Source: an uncultured Amylibacter sp. (lineage in GTDB: Bacteria; Pseudomonadota; Alphaproteobacteria; Rhodobacterales; Rhodobacteraceae). Taken from it: DNA of 64,000 bases. The notes under the pieces were generated by a model. The model saw nothing but the letters and a program-made list of their open reading frames with translations. It had not been told where the DNA came from and searched no databases. This document shows positions 37,346 through 46,827 of the stretch, one piece after another (positions within the stretch are counted from its first letter, which is position 1; each line of letters starts with the position of its first letter). The stretch lies in NCBI GenBank assembly GCA_905181935.1, contig CAJIZV010000002.1:1-64000 (forward strand). The letters are read 5' to 3'. The position numbers and the translations under genes were made by a program.

Positions 37346-37870
37346 ATGCGTAATATGATACAATTTTGTTTAGAGGGCATGAGCTTTAAATACATACTTA
37401 TTAAAACCCTAATAGGAATAACCTGTGTCAGTATTGGCGGACCAATAAGTGCTGGTAATTTTGATGAGCTGAGAAAGAAAAGTAACTTAGAATTGATAAC
37501 AGAGCTTAATTACCTAAATGAACTACGCCCTCCACAAGAAAAAGTAATAAGCGATAAGCTTATTAAAAACATTAGACTAGAGATGGCTATGGGGGTCTTT
37601 TGTGAAGGATCAAGTTATAAAGCATGGAAAGATAAGATGGACACATTTGTTGAGTTAATGCGTGATTTTGCAACTGAAACAAAAAGAAAAGCATTGATTA
37701 TTCCAAAGATAAATACTGATGAAGCCTTTTTTAATAAGGTTGCTTCTAAAACTGATTGTACAAAACGTACTGGAGAAAAGTTAGAGGAATTATTGTTTGA
37801 GATCAGGCTCATTGCCACTGTTGAAGGATATAAAGCTACATTAAGAGACAGGTTGGTATTAGGGGACTAA
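37346..37870 (+). CDS. Secreted hypothetical protein (174 aa)
   Basis: The N-terminus has a hydrophobic segment (YILIKTLIGITCVSIGG) ending ISAG, compatible with a signal peptide. The mature part is helical and charged, with two cysteines (in VFCEGSSY and KTDCTKR) that could pair in the periplasm. ATG 37346 has an AAGGG site. ATG 37379 is an alternative that would give a more compact signal peptide. I recognise no family, and it stands alone. Confidence 0.55.
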   Translation: MRNMIQFCLEGMSFKYILIKTLIGITCVSIGGPISAGNFDELRKKSNLELITELNYLNELRPPQEKVISDKLIKNIRLEMAMGVFCEGSSYKAWKDKMDTFVELMRDFATETKRKALIIPKINTDEAFFNKVASKTDCTKRTGEKLEELLFEIRLIATVEGYKATLRDRLVLGD

Positions 37871-38044
37871 AGCTGAATTAATTAAGGTAACCTGACATAA
37901 CTAATATCAATAATAAACTTAAAGGTTTGGGGTCGATTACGTCTTACTTCAATGTTTATAATACAGACAAACTAATTGTATTTATTATCTTAAAATTTTA
38001 CTTAGAGTTAAAATTAATTCTATAAAATTATTATCAATTATCAA

Positions 38045-38794
38045 TTATTCATTAAATAAAAATATAAAAGTCATTATGCTTCCTATTGTTACAATAATAG
38101 ATTTTGTAACTTTTGCAGATAGTTTACGCGCTACGATTGCACCACAATATCCACCTATTGTTGCTCCTACCATCATAAGAATTGCCTGAGGCCAGTATAT
38201 TATACCAGCCAATCCAAATGTTATTACTGAAGCGAAAGATAATGCAAAAGACATTCCATTCTTCAAACCGTTCATTAGATTAATATCACGCATTCCTAGA
38301 GTTGAAAATAAAGCTAAAAGAACTATTCCTAATCCACCATTAAAATATCCACCATAAATACAAACAAATAATGTTGCTAAATTCCCTTTAATGCTAGTTT
38401 TTTCAGCAGTATTTTTTGCCCATTTTGATATTAAATTCCCAAAGGCAAACATGACTGTCGCAAATCCAAGCAACCATGGTATTACAAAAGAAAATAAAGT
38501 TGTTGGTGTTTTTAATAGCAGTAATGATCCCAAAACACCGCCTAATGCTGATATGAAAATTAATAAAGAAAATTGGCCTTTTGGGTATGTTTTCAGCTCT
38601 TTCATAAAGCCTAGTGCGCCACTTAGATATCCAGGAAAAACAGCTACTGCACTGGTTGCGTTAGCTGCAATTATAGGCACTCCAGCAAAGACTAATGCTG
38701 GAAATGTTAAGAAGCTACCGCCGCCTGCGATCGAGTTTGCAATACCTGCAAAAAATGCAGATACAAAAAGTATTATGGCCTCTATAGTTGTCAT
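38045..38794 (-). CDS. TauE/SafE family membrane exporter
   Basis: This 249-residue protein has seven to eight helices and two similar halves, each with a Gly-rich motif: AGIANSIAGGGSFLTFPAL near the N-terminus and VCIYGGYFNGGLGIVLLAL in the middle. The family moves sulfite, sulfoacetate and other small organic acids. No sulfonate-cleaving enzyme is adjacent. An HpsN-like gene that might handle a sulfonate lies 8 kb away, which is suggestive only. Confidence 0.85.
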   Translation of the reverse strand: MTTIEAIILFVSAFFAGIANSIAGGGSFLTFPALVFAGVPIIAANATSAVAVFPGYLSGALGFMKELKTYPKGQFSLLIFISALGGVLGSLLLLKTPTTLFSFVIPWLLGFATVMFAFGNLISKWAKNTAEKTSIKGNLATLFVCIYGGYFNGGLGIVLLALFSTLGMRDINLMNGLKNGMSFALSFASVITFGLAGIIYWPQAILMMVGATIGGYCGAIVARKLSAKVTKSIIVTIGSIMTFIFLFNE

Positions 38795-39182
38795 AAGATA
38801 ATTCCTGTAATTCTAATTAATTTGGATAGTTTTATTAGTTTAAACCTGCAATTATTCCATTAATAATTTGGGCAGAACTAACAGTATTAATAACAAATGC
38901 AACTATGTTGAGGCAATGCCGTCTATGGAAACGCCATCGTTTATGAAAGCCTTAATTCTAATTATTAATATAGAATTACTTATATTTTTTTTGTTATGAG
39001 TAATTGATTTTTTAAAAAATAGAGTTACTTAATTCATTCTTATCAAATACTTCCCTCAAAAAATTACTTTATGTATTTAAGTATGCGTAATAAAAAATCT
39101 GAAAATCTACATACACCTATAAAATAATACAATAATTCTAATGTCTTATTTCTTAGCTATTATATTAAAAAAGGTATTAATT
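38795..39182. other. Intergenic region, no gene seen
   Basis: This AT-rich stretch lies between two divergent genes and contains no frame with coding character. It must hold promoters for both. Confidence 0.3.
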
Positions 39183-39845
39183 ATGACTGTCAAAGCAATT
39201 ATCTTTGGATCTATTGGTACTCTAGTTGAAACATCTGAGTTTCAACGGCAGGCGTTTAACGACACATTTATTGAAGCTGGCCTTGACTGGAATTGGAGCG
39301 CAAATACCTATAAGAGCTTTTTAAAGAATTCAGGTGGGCGTCAAAGAATTGAAAATTATGCAACTAAATTAGGTGTTAAAATAGATGCAACAAAATTACA
39401 TTTACGAAAGACAGAAATTTTTGATGCTTTAATGAATAAAAAAAGAATGCTTCTTCGGCCTGGTGTTTTTAATGTCATTAATTACGCTTTAAGTTCTGAT
39501 ATAAAGCTAGGTTTTGCAACTTCAACATCTGAATCAAACATTAATACTGTATTTTCTGCTGTTAGTAATCAATTGAAATACTCTGACTTTGATTTTGTTG
39601 GTAACGATACAATGGTGTCCAACCCCAAGCCTAGTCCAGATATCTATAAAAAAGCTTTGTCCTGTCTACAATTAAATGCTCAAGACTGTATTGCAATAGA
39701 GGATACGGGTATTAGTATGAAGGCTGCATTGGCCGCTGATCTCCAATGCGTCGCATTTCCGGGGGCGTTTTCGCTAAAAAGTGATTTTTCTGGTGCCACA
39801 ACCATCACAGAATACTTATCTTCTGATTATTTCAAAAACTACTAA
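39183..39845 (+). CDS. HAD-IA (CbbY-like) family protein lacking the nucleophile Asp
   Basis: This 220-residue protein has a HAD fold. The start is ATG 39183, as the earlier in-frame ATG at 39141 adds a non-family tail. Motif I, normally FDxDGTL, reads FGSIGTLVET, so both catalytic aspartates are missing. The rest is normal: a helical cap beginning EFQRQAFNDTF, TSTSES for motif II, NPKPSPDIY for motif III and CIAIEDTGISMKAA for motif IV. It may be a non-phosphatase or use another residue. The aligned FGSIGT suggests a deliberate, conserved variant, not decay. Confidence 0.75.
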   Translation: MTVKAIIFGSIGTLVETSEFQRQAFNDTFIEAGLDWNWSANTYKSFLKNSGGRQRIENYATKLGVKIDATKLHLRKTEIFDALMNKKRMLLRPGVFNVINYALSSDIKLGFATSTSESNINTVFSAVSNQLKYSDFDFVGNDTMVSNPKPSPDIYKKALSCLQLNAQDCIAIEDTGISMKAALAADLQCVAFPGAFSLKSDFSGATTITEYLSSDYFKNY

Positions 39846-39937
39846 AATTAATACATATATTTAGTTTTGAGGCTGTTTATCTTTGTAATTTATCTAGCAT
39901 TAAATATCTGTGTTGTTAATTTTGGTTAAAACTGGAT

Positions 39938-40657
39938 TTATAGAAATTTAATTTTTTGCATCATATTTTTTACGGCATTAGCACAAGCCTCGGGATCCTC
40001 AAGTAAGGCATAATGGCCTAAGCTAGGCAGAAGGCTAGATTGCCCTTTTGCTGCCATTTTTGCTACAATTGCATTTAACTGAGGGGCTACTTGATCATCA
40101 TTTGTCCCGCAAAGTGCAAGTATTGGAATATGCGATGAGCGAAGTGCAGTCTCTGCGCCAGGTCTTGATATTGCAAGGCTAGTTTGTGCTGTAATATTTA
40201 AAGAACTTTTTTCCGCCATATTCAATATTCTGGTGCGAACTTTTTTTGGATTTAATCCACATAGATTTGGCAAACGATTTTTCATAGCCAGTCGCCCACC
40301 CAGATTGTTAACATCTGTTTGCAATTCATAACGTGCTGAAGCTTTAGTTTTGTCATCTGGTAGTGGGTTAATTCCAAACAAAACCATTTTTGTTGTGCTG
40401 GGAACCACATTAGCATGGTGTGCTGCAACAATTGCTCCAAGTGAAAAGCCACAGATAATATCGCCCTCACTAACATCATCTTTAAAAAAAGATTGATAGT
40501 CTTCAACTTTTGGGGCGCTTAGCTCTTTTGCATGCCGCAGATTTGTAGGAACATTTAAGGTATCCAGAAAACTATCAAATACTGCACTGGTACAAAGAGT
40601 TCCAGGCAACAGTATCCAGCGAGATGTTTGTAAGCTAAGAATATCCATGCTCAACAC
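39938..40657 (-). CDS. Alpha/beta hydrolase
   Basis: This 239-residue alpha/beta-hydrolase has a nucleophile elbow GFSLGAIVA (Ser at about residue 72), an Asp in LCGTNDDQVAP and a C-terminal His in LGHYALLEDPE, giving a complete Ser-Asp-His triad. No signal peptide is apparent. Substrate is unknown. It lies just downstream of a SnoaL-like gene on the same strand, with 141 bases between. Confidence 0.75.
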   Translation of the reverse strand: MLSMDILSLQTSRWILLPGTLCTSAVFDSFLDTLNVPTNLRHAKELSAPKVEDYQSFFKDDVSEGDIICGFSLGAIVAAHHANVVPSTTKMVLFGINPLPDDKTKASARYELQTDVNNLGGRLAMKNRLPNLCGLNPKKVRTRILNMAEKSSLNITAQTSLAISRPGAETALRSSHIPILALCGTNDDQVAPQLNAIVAKMAAKGQSSLLPSLGHYALLEDPEACANAVKNMMQKIKFL

Positions 40658-40798
40658 ATTTAAATAATTTAACTATCTTTCTTGGTGTCTGGATTATTTT
40701 CTCAAAGTTTTTTACACTATTTACACGCCTTTGTTCTATTTGAGAGGGGGCAATGTATCTATTAATAATTGTAATTAGTTTGAGTCTAGAAAAAGTAT

Positions 40799-41800
40799 TC
40801 ATTTGGTGCCTTTTTGTATTTCACCAAGTAAATCAACGCCTTGCTGGTTAAAGAAATGGAGTAAGTCTATAAATATCCAGTTTTCTTTTAATTTATTGTC
40901 TTCACGTCGATATATATCGATGACACGAAACTCGCTAGAAACATCGCTTGGTGGTAATCCCAAATATCCACCTGTAGGTTTTGCACTAAAGTTTGGCCAT
41001 CCAAAGAAACCACCATAATGGCCTTCCGCGATGCGTGCTATGTGGCCTGTTCCTGATCTATCACTAAATGCTGCGCGGAAAGGTCCAGAATGTTGTTCTG
41101 CATATCGTGCTATGGTGTATGTAGCGCCAATACCAGCGGGCCCCCACCATATCATATCATCGTGCCAGCTGCGGGCTAACTCATCTACCAGTGGTAATCC
41201 ACTTTTCCACTGTCCAAGGTCATTAATCATAAAGTTCATTGCGTCCATGGTGCTTTGAGCTTGGTTAGGTTTTGCATCTTTAAATAGTAATGCATCATGT
41301 GGGGCAGGGCCTGGTTGTACCATATGTGTTGCTTTTTGTTCAGGGAATGGTGCGTAACCCGCTTGCATCATTAAATGAGGGATATCAAAGTAAAATGCTG
41401 TTTCAGCAATTTTGCCATTTTCAATTTTGTGAAACTCTGCGTAGCGTAACATTATCATTTTTTTTGTTGGCTGAATGCCTAGCCACGGGGCATCAAACAA
41501 TCCCATTAAGTGACCCATTGAGCAGACCCAAACAGAATTTCTGTCGTCAATAAAGTTTTTTCCAGCAAAAAAAACATCCATTCGCCTTTGCATGTGTGTT
41601 ATTGAATTTCTAAAAGGTGTCCAGAATAACTGGGATACTTCATTTACATCTGTTTGAAGGTGAAAGGGATGAAATCCACGCCAAGTATATTCAGGTGTTG
41701 TGTGGTTTTGTAGGACTTGAGTGATTCTCGATACTGGGGCTGTATCTAGTTCTTTATAGTAGTCTAAAACTATACGTTTTTCATCCTGGAAGCCCACCAT
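40799..41800 (-). CDS. SnoaL-like double-domain protein
   Basis: This 333-residue protein is built of two NTF2/SnoaL-like cone folds. Domain 1 (about 1-150) contains YTWRGFHPFH and MLRYAEFHKIENGKIAETAFYFD. Domain 2 (about 190-330) contains DDMIWWGPAGIGATYTI and IYRREDNKLKENWIFIDLLHFF. The second domain clearly resembles that of the protein at 48153. SnoaL-type proteins act as cyclases, isomerases or hydrolases on small molecules, with no common cofactor. It is divergent from the ABC operon and shares its promoter region, so it likely belongs to the same system. Confidence 0.7.
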   Translation of the reverse strand: MVGFQDEKRIVLDYYKELDTAPVSRITQVLQNHTTPEYTWRGFHPFHLQTDVNEVSQLFWTPFRNSITHMQRRMDVFFAGKNFIDDRNSVWVCSMGHLMGLFDAPWLGIQPTKKMIMLRYAEFHKIENGKIAETAFYFDIPHLMMQAGYAPFPEQKATHMVQPGPAPHDALLFKDAKPNQAQSTMDAMNFMINDLGQWKSGLPLVDELARSWHDDMIWWGPAGIGATYTIARYAEQHSGPFRAAFSDRSGTGHIARIAEGHYGGFFGWPNFSAKPTGGYLGLPPSDVSSEFRVIDIYRREDNKLKENWIFIDLLHFFNQQGVDLLGEIQKGTK

Positions 41801-41824
41801 ATAATATCTCTTTTTGTTTTATAA

Positions 41825-41840
41825 ATAGCATGTTAGCTAT
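41825..41840. promoter_or_regulatory. Imperfect inverted repeat in divergent promoter
   Basis: ATAGC and GCTAT flank 6 bases, 25-40 bases upstream of the SnoaL-like start at 41800. It may be a regulator site for the minus-strand gene. Weak on its own. Confidence 0.25.
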
Positions 41841-41909
41841 AAAATATAATATATATTTGAATTATTCAAAATTATTCTTGCAGAAACAGTTATGGAAGTC
41901 TATCTTTTT

Positions 41910-41925
41910 TTGCAAACGTATGCAA
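41910..41925. promoter_or_regulatory. Candidate LacI-family operator
   Basis: TTGCAAACGTATGCAA matches its own reverse complement at 14 of 16 positions and has the central CG that LacI-family operators usually show. It lies 31 bases upstream of the first gene of the ABC operon. That operon encodes a LacI-type regulator at 49954, the likely binder. Confidence 0.5.
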
Positions 41926-41955
41926 AGGGTGATCAGAGATCATTTGGAGGACTGC

Positions 41956-43005
41956 ATGGCTGAAATAGAATTGCGTAATCTATCAAAACGTTGGGGCACA
42001 TTTGTTGGTGTGGAAGATTTTAACCTCACCATTAGAGATCAAGAATTTCTTGTTTTACTTGGCCCGTCTGGCTGTGGTAAAACAACAACTATGCGTATGA
42101 TTGCAGGTTTAGAGGATGCCACTGCTGGTGATATTCTAATTGATGGTAAACGTGTTAATGACCTCGAACCTAAAGATCGTGATGTCGCCATGGTATTTCA
42201 ATCTTACGCGCTTTATCCAAACATGAACGTTTATGAAAATATTAGATTTCCTTTAAAAGTTCGCAAAATACCAGAAGTAGAACATAACGAACGTGTTATG
42301 CGTGCGTCAGCAATGGTTGAACTTGATGACTTCCTTCATCGTAAGCCTGCTGAACTATCAGGGGGACAACGCCAACGTGTTGCGCTTGCTCGTGCTATTG
42401 TACGTGAGCCAAATGTGTTTTTGATGGATGAGCCGCTTTCTAACTTAGATGCTAAATTACGTGTTTCAACTCGTGCACAAATAAAAAATTTAAGCCATGA
42501 ACTAAAGGTTACAACTATTTACGTCACACATGATCAGATTGAAGCTATGACTTTAGCTGATCGCGTTGTTGTTATGAAGGGTGGAATCGTTCAACAGGTT
42601 GGTAGTCCTACAGATATTTATGATCGACCAGCTAATGCATTTGTAGCAAGTTTTATTGGCTCTCCTGCTATGAATTTGATTACTGGTGAAATTAAGGGTG
42701 GTGTGTTTGCTGGAGACCTTATTAAATTAGTTGGCCTAGATATGGACGACGGTTTTATTCAAGTAGGATTTCGTGCAGAAGATGCATCTATTGTTGAGGT
42801 GGATGGTGAAATTCATGCTGCTGTATACACTATGGAGTTACTTGGAGATGCTACAATGATTACTGTTCGTGTGAATGGTGAGTTGGTTTCAGTAAAAGCA
42901 GCAAAAGATTACCGGGTAGAGATTGGCGATATGGTTCGTATTTCTGTGCCTAAAGAAATTTGCCATTTGTTTGATAGTCAAACTGGTGCGCGAATTGGGG
43001 GTTAA
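41956..43005 (+). CDS. ABC transporter ATP-binding protein, UgpC/MalK-like
   Basis: This 349-residue CUT1-type ATPase has Walker A GPSGCGKTTTM (about 37-47), VFQSYALYPNMNV, signature LSGGQRQRVALARAI, Walker B FLMDEPLSNLDAKL, VTHDQIEAMTLADR and a C-terminal TOBE/MalK regulatory domain. The start is ATG 41956 with a GGAGG site 6 bases upstream. A longer frame from 41830 has no ribosome site and an unlike N-terminus. It is the first gene of the importer operon, which is unusual because the binding protein commonly leads. Confidence 0.92.
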   Translation: MAEIELRNLSKRWGTFVGVEDFNLTIRDQEFLVLLGPSGCGKTTTMRMIAGLEDATAGDILIDGKRVNDLEPKDRDVAMVFQSYALYPNMNVYENIRFPLKVRKIPEVEHNERVMRASAMVELDDFLHRKPAELSGGQRQRVALARAIVREPNVFLMDEPLSNLDAKLRVSTRAQIKNLSHELKVTTIYVTHDQIEAMTLADRVVVMKGGIVQQVGSPTDIYDRPANAFVASFIGSPAMNLITGEIKGGVFAGDLIKLVGLDMDDGFIQVGFRAEDASIVEVDGEIHAAVYTMELLGDATMITVRVNGELVSVKAAKDYRVEIGDMVRISVPKEICHLFDSQTGARIGG

Positions 43006-43035
43006 GCCCCAACAATAATCCCCAAAAAGGGGGCT
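43005..43035 (+). terminator. Hairpin after the ATPase gene
   Basis: AGCCCC at 43005 pairs with GGGGCT at 43030-43035, and an inner CCCC-AAAAA-GGGG hairpin is also possible. There is no T-run. It may attenuate or protect mRNA before the binding-protein gene. Confidence 0.45.
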
Positions 43036-43087
43036 ACATAAAGGTATATTTTCAAAATAATACCTGCAACAAAATAGGGAGTAACTT

Positions 43088-44323
43088 ATGTTTCTAAAGA
43101 CAATTACATTCGCAGGGGCGTTCGCGCTTTTGGGAAGCACGGCTATTGCTAATTGTGGAATTTCCAGTGGCAATGTCAGCATTCTTTCAAATGATTTTCC
43201 TGCGATCCAAGCTGTTACAGCTGAAGCAGCAAAATGCGCTGGAAATGGCGTAACAGTAGAAAGCAATCTAACTAAAGATCACAAAGACATCATGGTTGCT
43301 GCACTTACAGCTAACCCGTCTCAGTATTCTTCGGTTATTGTGTCCAACTCTACATTAGTAACGCTAATGAATGATGGATTGGTTCAATCATTAGATGATC
43401 TAGTAGCTAAGCATGGAGCTGGTTTGAATAAAAGTCAGCTTATTACAGTTGATGGTAAAATAATGGCGGTTGCCTTCATGGCAAATGCACAGCACTTGTT
43501 TACTCGTACTGACATTCTTGAAAAAGCAGGTATTAAAGAAATTCCAGGCACATACGAAGGCGTAATTGCTGCAGCTGAAACTATTAGATCAGCTGGATTA
43601 ATGGAATACCCAGTCGCATTAAATACTAAGGCAGGCTGGAACTTGGGTGAAGAATTTGTAAATATGTACATGGGTACTGGTGCTGAATTGTTCACATCTG
43701 GTACAGCTGAAGTTGCTATAAACAATGATCATGGTATTGCTACTTTGAATATGCTCAAATCACTTGTTGCCTATTCAAATCCTGACTTTCTTACTTATGA
43801 CTCAAATGCGACACAAGCAGAATGGGAAGCTGGTAATTTAGCACTAGCTACAATGTGGGGCTCGCGCGGTGGTGCGGTTCTTGATGGTGAAGGCTCAGCA
43901 GATGGAGTTTCATCTAACACAGTTTTAACTGCAGCACCAACTTGGGGCAATGATACACGACCAGCATCCACACTTTGGTGGGATGGTATTGGTATTTCGA
44001 CTAATGTGTCTGATGCAGACGCAGAAGCAACATTTATTGCTATGATGAAAGGTATTTCATCTGACATGGTTAAAGCCAATAACGATGCTGCCGTTTGGCT
44101 CATTGAAGGCTACGAAGCAAGTGCGGCTTCTGCTGGTGTTGCTGGTACTGCTGCTAATGGTGCTGCGCCGTATCCAATGTTGCCATTTATGGGAACTTTA
44201 CACGGTGCGCTTGGTGGAGAAATTTCTGATTTCTTACAAGGTACTGAGAGTGCAGAGCAAGCTTTAGCAGATGTTGAAGCTGCTTATACTACAGCAGCTA
44301 AAGAAAAAGGTTTCTTAAAGTAA
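43088..44323 (+). CDS. ABC transporter extracellular binding protein, CUT1/UgpB-like
   Basis: This 411-residue periplasmic binding protein of the sugar/glycerol-phosphate type has a signal peptide covering about residues 1-20, ending AIA before NCGISSG. VSILSNDFPAIQAVTAEAAK opens lobe 1, and LAVATMWGSRGG-like sequence around residue 255 lies in the ligand cleft. The family binds sugars, polyols and some aromatic or phosphorylated compounds. The downstream pathway here is not a sugar pathway, so the ligand is unknown. A strong GGGAG site and a following hairpin suggest high expression. Confidence 0.85.
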   Translation: MFLKTITFAGAFALLGSTAIANCGISSGNVSILSNDFPAIQAVTAEAAKCAGNGVTVESNLTKDHKDIMVAALTANPSQYSSVIVSNSTLVTLMNDGLVQSLDDLVAKHGAGLNKSQLITVDGKIMAVAFMANAQHLFTRTDILEKAGIKEIPGTYEGVIAAAETIRSAGLMEYPVALNTKAGWNLGEEFVNMYMGTGAELFTSGTAEVAINNDHGIATLNMLKSLVAYSNPDFLTYDSNATQAEWEAGNLALATMWGSRGGAVLDGEGSADGVSSNTVLTAAPTWGNDTRPASTLWWDGIGISTNVSDADAEATFIAMMKGISSDMVKANNDAAVWLIEGYEASAASAGVAGTAANGAAPYPMLPFMGTLHGALGGEISDFLQGTESAEQALADVEAAYTTAAKEKGFLK

Positions 44324-44330
44324 AACTCAA

Positions 44331-44355
44331 AGGAGGAAGTGTAATGCTTCCTCCT
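44331..44355 (+). terminator. Intra-operon hairpin after binding-protein gene
   Basis: AGGAGGAAG and CTTCCTCCT form a perfect 9 bp stem with a 7-base loop, followed by ATTTT, 8 bases after the binding-protein stop. It can raise binding-protein output relative to the permeases. The left arm also looks like a ribosome site. Confidence 0.7.
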
Positions 44356-44381
44356 ATTTTAAACTATTTTTGGCGCTCGAG

Positions 44382-45413
44382 ATGAAAAACCGTACTTTTT
44401 TTTGGTTTATATTACCCTCTTTAATAACAATGTTATTATTTATTGCATTGCCTATTGTTTCAGTAGTTGTGCAGTCACTTCATATAGAGCATGAAGCAAT
44501 TTTGAATGAAGTTGAAAATTGTGGCCCTTTTGGGTGTAAGAAAGAATTGGTTATAGATGTTAAAGAAACTGCAAAGCTTAAAGATGAACGCCCACTAGGG
44601 AGATTCAACGGTTTGGGGACATATACCAACCGAAATCATTTGGCTTTCACTGAAATTAGACATGCTTGGAAATTAAGTAATGGGGTAGCTGATTTTGTTT
44701 CTAAATCCTTAAATTTACCATTTTATCGTGCGCTTGCCTTTACCCTTACTTATACATTTATAGTCACTCCTTTAGTATTAATGTTTGGATTTTTAATTGC
44801 GCTTGGTGTAAATAGTCTTCCAAAATATATTAAGGGGCCTACAATATTTGTTTCGCTGTTACCTATGATAGTTACACCACTCATAGGATCCTTAATTCTT
44901 TTTTGGATGATTGATGCACAAGGTATTGTCGGTTCAATTCTACAGAAAATTTTTGATGATCCAAATCTTTCTTTAAAAGCATCACCGCTGCTTACTTGGA
45001 TAATGCTTATGGTCTATGGTGTATGGCACTCATCTCCTTTTGCCTTTATTGTATTTTATGCAGGACTACAAACTGTCCCTAGCGATACTATTGAAGCTGC
45101 AATGATAGATGGTGCATCACGCTGGGAACGCACTAAATATGTTGTTCTTCCTCACTTAATGCCACTGACTATGTTTATTTTATTAATCCAGTTAATGGAT
45201 AATTTTCGAGTATTTGAGCCAATAGTAGGCTTTTCTGCTCAAGCAAATGCAACTTCACTTTCATGGATTATTTATAATGATATTTCTAACAACGAGGATC
45301 AGTTTTTTGGGTCTGCAGGTGCGACGTCTGTACTGACAATAATTGGTGTAAGTATTTTGTTAATTCCAGTGCTGATCCGTACATGGCATGACTTTAACCG
45401 GAAGGTAATTTAA
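44382..45413 (+). CDS. ABC transporter permease, UgpA/MalF-like
   Basis: This inner-membrane permease of about 343 residues has six helices, a large periplasmic loop after the first helix (about residues 30-110, with two Cys in ENCGPFGCKKE) and the coupling loop EAAMIDGASRWERTKYVVLPHLMPL. ATG 44382 is preferred over the TTG at 44370. The paired cysteines close together in the periplasmic loop probably form a disulfide. The stop overlaps the next start as TAATG. Confidence 0.88.
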   Translation: MKNRTFFWFILPSLITMLLFIALPIVSVVVQSLHIEHEAILNEVENCGPFGCKKELVIDVKETAKLKDERPLGRFNGLGTYTNRNHLAFTEIRHAWKLSNGVADFVSKSLNLPFYRALAFTLTYTFIVTPLVLMFGFLIALGVNSLPKYIKGPTIFVSLLPMIVTPLIGSLILFWMIDAQGIVGSILQKIFDDPNLSLKASPLLTWIMLMVYGVWHSSPFAFIVFYAGLQTVPSDTIEAAMIDGASRWERTKYVVLPHLMPLTMFILLIQLMDNFRVFEPIVGFSAQANATSLSWIIYNDISNNEDQFFGSAGATSVLTIIGVSILLIPVLIRTWHDFNRKVI

Positions 45414-46294
45414 TGTCAGATATAGTTTACCGCCGCCCTCCCGCTTTAAATATGATCATTTGGAGCCTTGTTATGGTTTGGGTGGTTGCAGCGAGTTTTC
45501 CCTTTCTTTGGACACTTTGGGGTTCATTTAAAGTGCAGGGTGATTTTTTCTCAAAAGCGGATTGGACAAACGCTATTACTGGAGTGAGAACACAAGTTGA
45601 AACTGGTGGTGCTTTTACTGGAAATGGCTATTTTGGTGCGTGGGTTACAAAAAGTTTTTGGATAGCAGCAATTAACACAGGAATTATTGTATTTTCTGTA
45701 GTTATTATTTCTCTTACGCTTGGAACTCTAGGTGGATATGCATTAGCAAGATCAGGAAAAAGATATGCATTTTATCTATTGATGCTAGCATTAGTTTTTA
45801 GAGCAATGCCTCATATAACTTTGGTTTCAGGATATTTGCTTCCATTTTTTGAGTGGAATCTTTGGGGTCATATTCCTACTGCAATAATTGTTATGGTAGC
45901 AATTAATCAACCTTTTACATTATGGATGCTACATAGTTTTTTTCTAAACATTCCAAAGGATTTAGATGAAAGTGCAATGGTCGATGGTTGCACTCGGTTT
46001 CAAGCCTTCCGCCATGTTATAGTTCCAGTGATGTGGCCTGGGGTAGTTACAACTGGTCTCTTTTCTTTTCTTTTAGCTTATAATGACTTCTCAGTTACGG
46101 CTACTTTGTTGAGCCAAGCTAATCAAACTATGGTACCAAAAATTGCCAGTTTTCTTGGGACAACTCAAACTGAAGGTAATGTTATGTTTGCTGTTGCTGC
46201 TGTTGTTTCAGCCACAGCACCACTGTTTATATTAATTCTTTTCTTTCAACGCCAAATTGTAAGTGGCCTAACAGCGGGAGCCGTCAAGGGATGA
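45413..46294 (+). CDS. ABC transporter permease, UgpE/MalG-like
   Basis: This 293-residue second permease of the importer has six helices, with coupling loop ESAMVDGCTRFQAFRHVIVPVMWPG at about residues 186-210 and the family N-terminal PFLWTLWGSFKV. It overlaps the upstream permease by one base and the downstream gene by four bases (ATGA), so transport and catabolic genes are translationally coupled. Confidence 0.9.
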   Translation: MSDIVYRRPPALNMIIWSLVMVWVVAASFPFLWTLWGSFKVQGDFFSKADWTNAITGVRTQVETGGAFTGNGYFGAWVTKSFWIAAINTGIIVFSVVIISLTLGTLGGYALARSGKRYAFYLLMLALVFRAMPHITLVSGYLLPFFEWNLWGHIPTAIIVMVAINQPFTLWMLHSFFLNIPKDLDESAMVDGCTRFQAFRHVIVPVMWPGVVTTGLFSFLLAYNDFSVTATLLSQANQTMVPKIASFLGTTQTEGNVMFAVAAVVSATAPLFILILFFQRQIVSGLTAGAVKG

Positions 46295-46827
46295 GTGGAG
46301 CACGACCAGAACAGGCATATCTTAGTTGTAATACAGATATGTCCAAAACAAATGAAACTCGCGCAGTGATTGAAGGTATGGTTGATGGATTAAATGATCA
46401 CCGCATTGCGGATATTGGAGATTTTTTTAGTCAAGGCTTTAGTTGGATGGGCAACACTGGCTGTGGCACTAAAGAGGGACTGAAAGAGTTTCAAGATAAT
46501 TGGCAAAAGCCTTTTCAAGCTGCATTTTCTAATAAAGTTTGTATTGATGAAGCTCGTCTTTACATGGGTGAATGGGCTGCGGCCTTTGGGAAGCAAGAGG
46601 CTGTTCATTCCGGTGTGTTTATGGGTGTAGAACCTACCGGTAAAAAAATAAAAATTCGTTATATGGATTTTTGGAAAGTTGAAGGTGGTAAGATTACTGA
46701 CAACTGGGTCATGGTTGATTTTCCTCATGTGCTCTCACAATTGGGCATAGATGTTTTTAATGGACATGGCTGGGAAGCCTTTGATCGCGGTGAAAAAAAT
46801 CCGCCTGAACCAGGGAATAAAGAATGA
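46291..46827 (+). CDS. SnoaL-like single-domain protein
   Basis: This 178-residue protein has a single SnoaL/NTF2-like domain: [18 protein letters not shown] at the start, [18 protein letters not shown], then [33 protein letters not shown]. The C-terminal motif is shared with the double-domain proteins at 40799 and 48153, so these are paralogues. The start overlaps the permease stop. A second Met at residue 17 is possible. No catalytic residues can be assigned. Confidence 0.7.
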   Translation: MSGARPEQAYLSCNTDMSKTNETRAVIEGMVDGLNDHRIADIGDFFSQGFSWMGNTGCGTKEGLKEFQDNWQKPFQAAFSNKVCIDEARLYMGEWAAAFGKQEAVHSGVFMGVEPTGKKIKIRYMDFWKVEGGKITDNWVMVDFPHVLSQLGIDVFNGHGWEAFDRGEKNPPEPGNKE

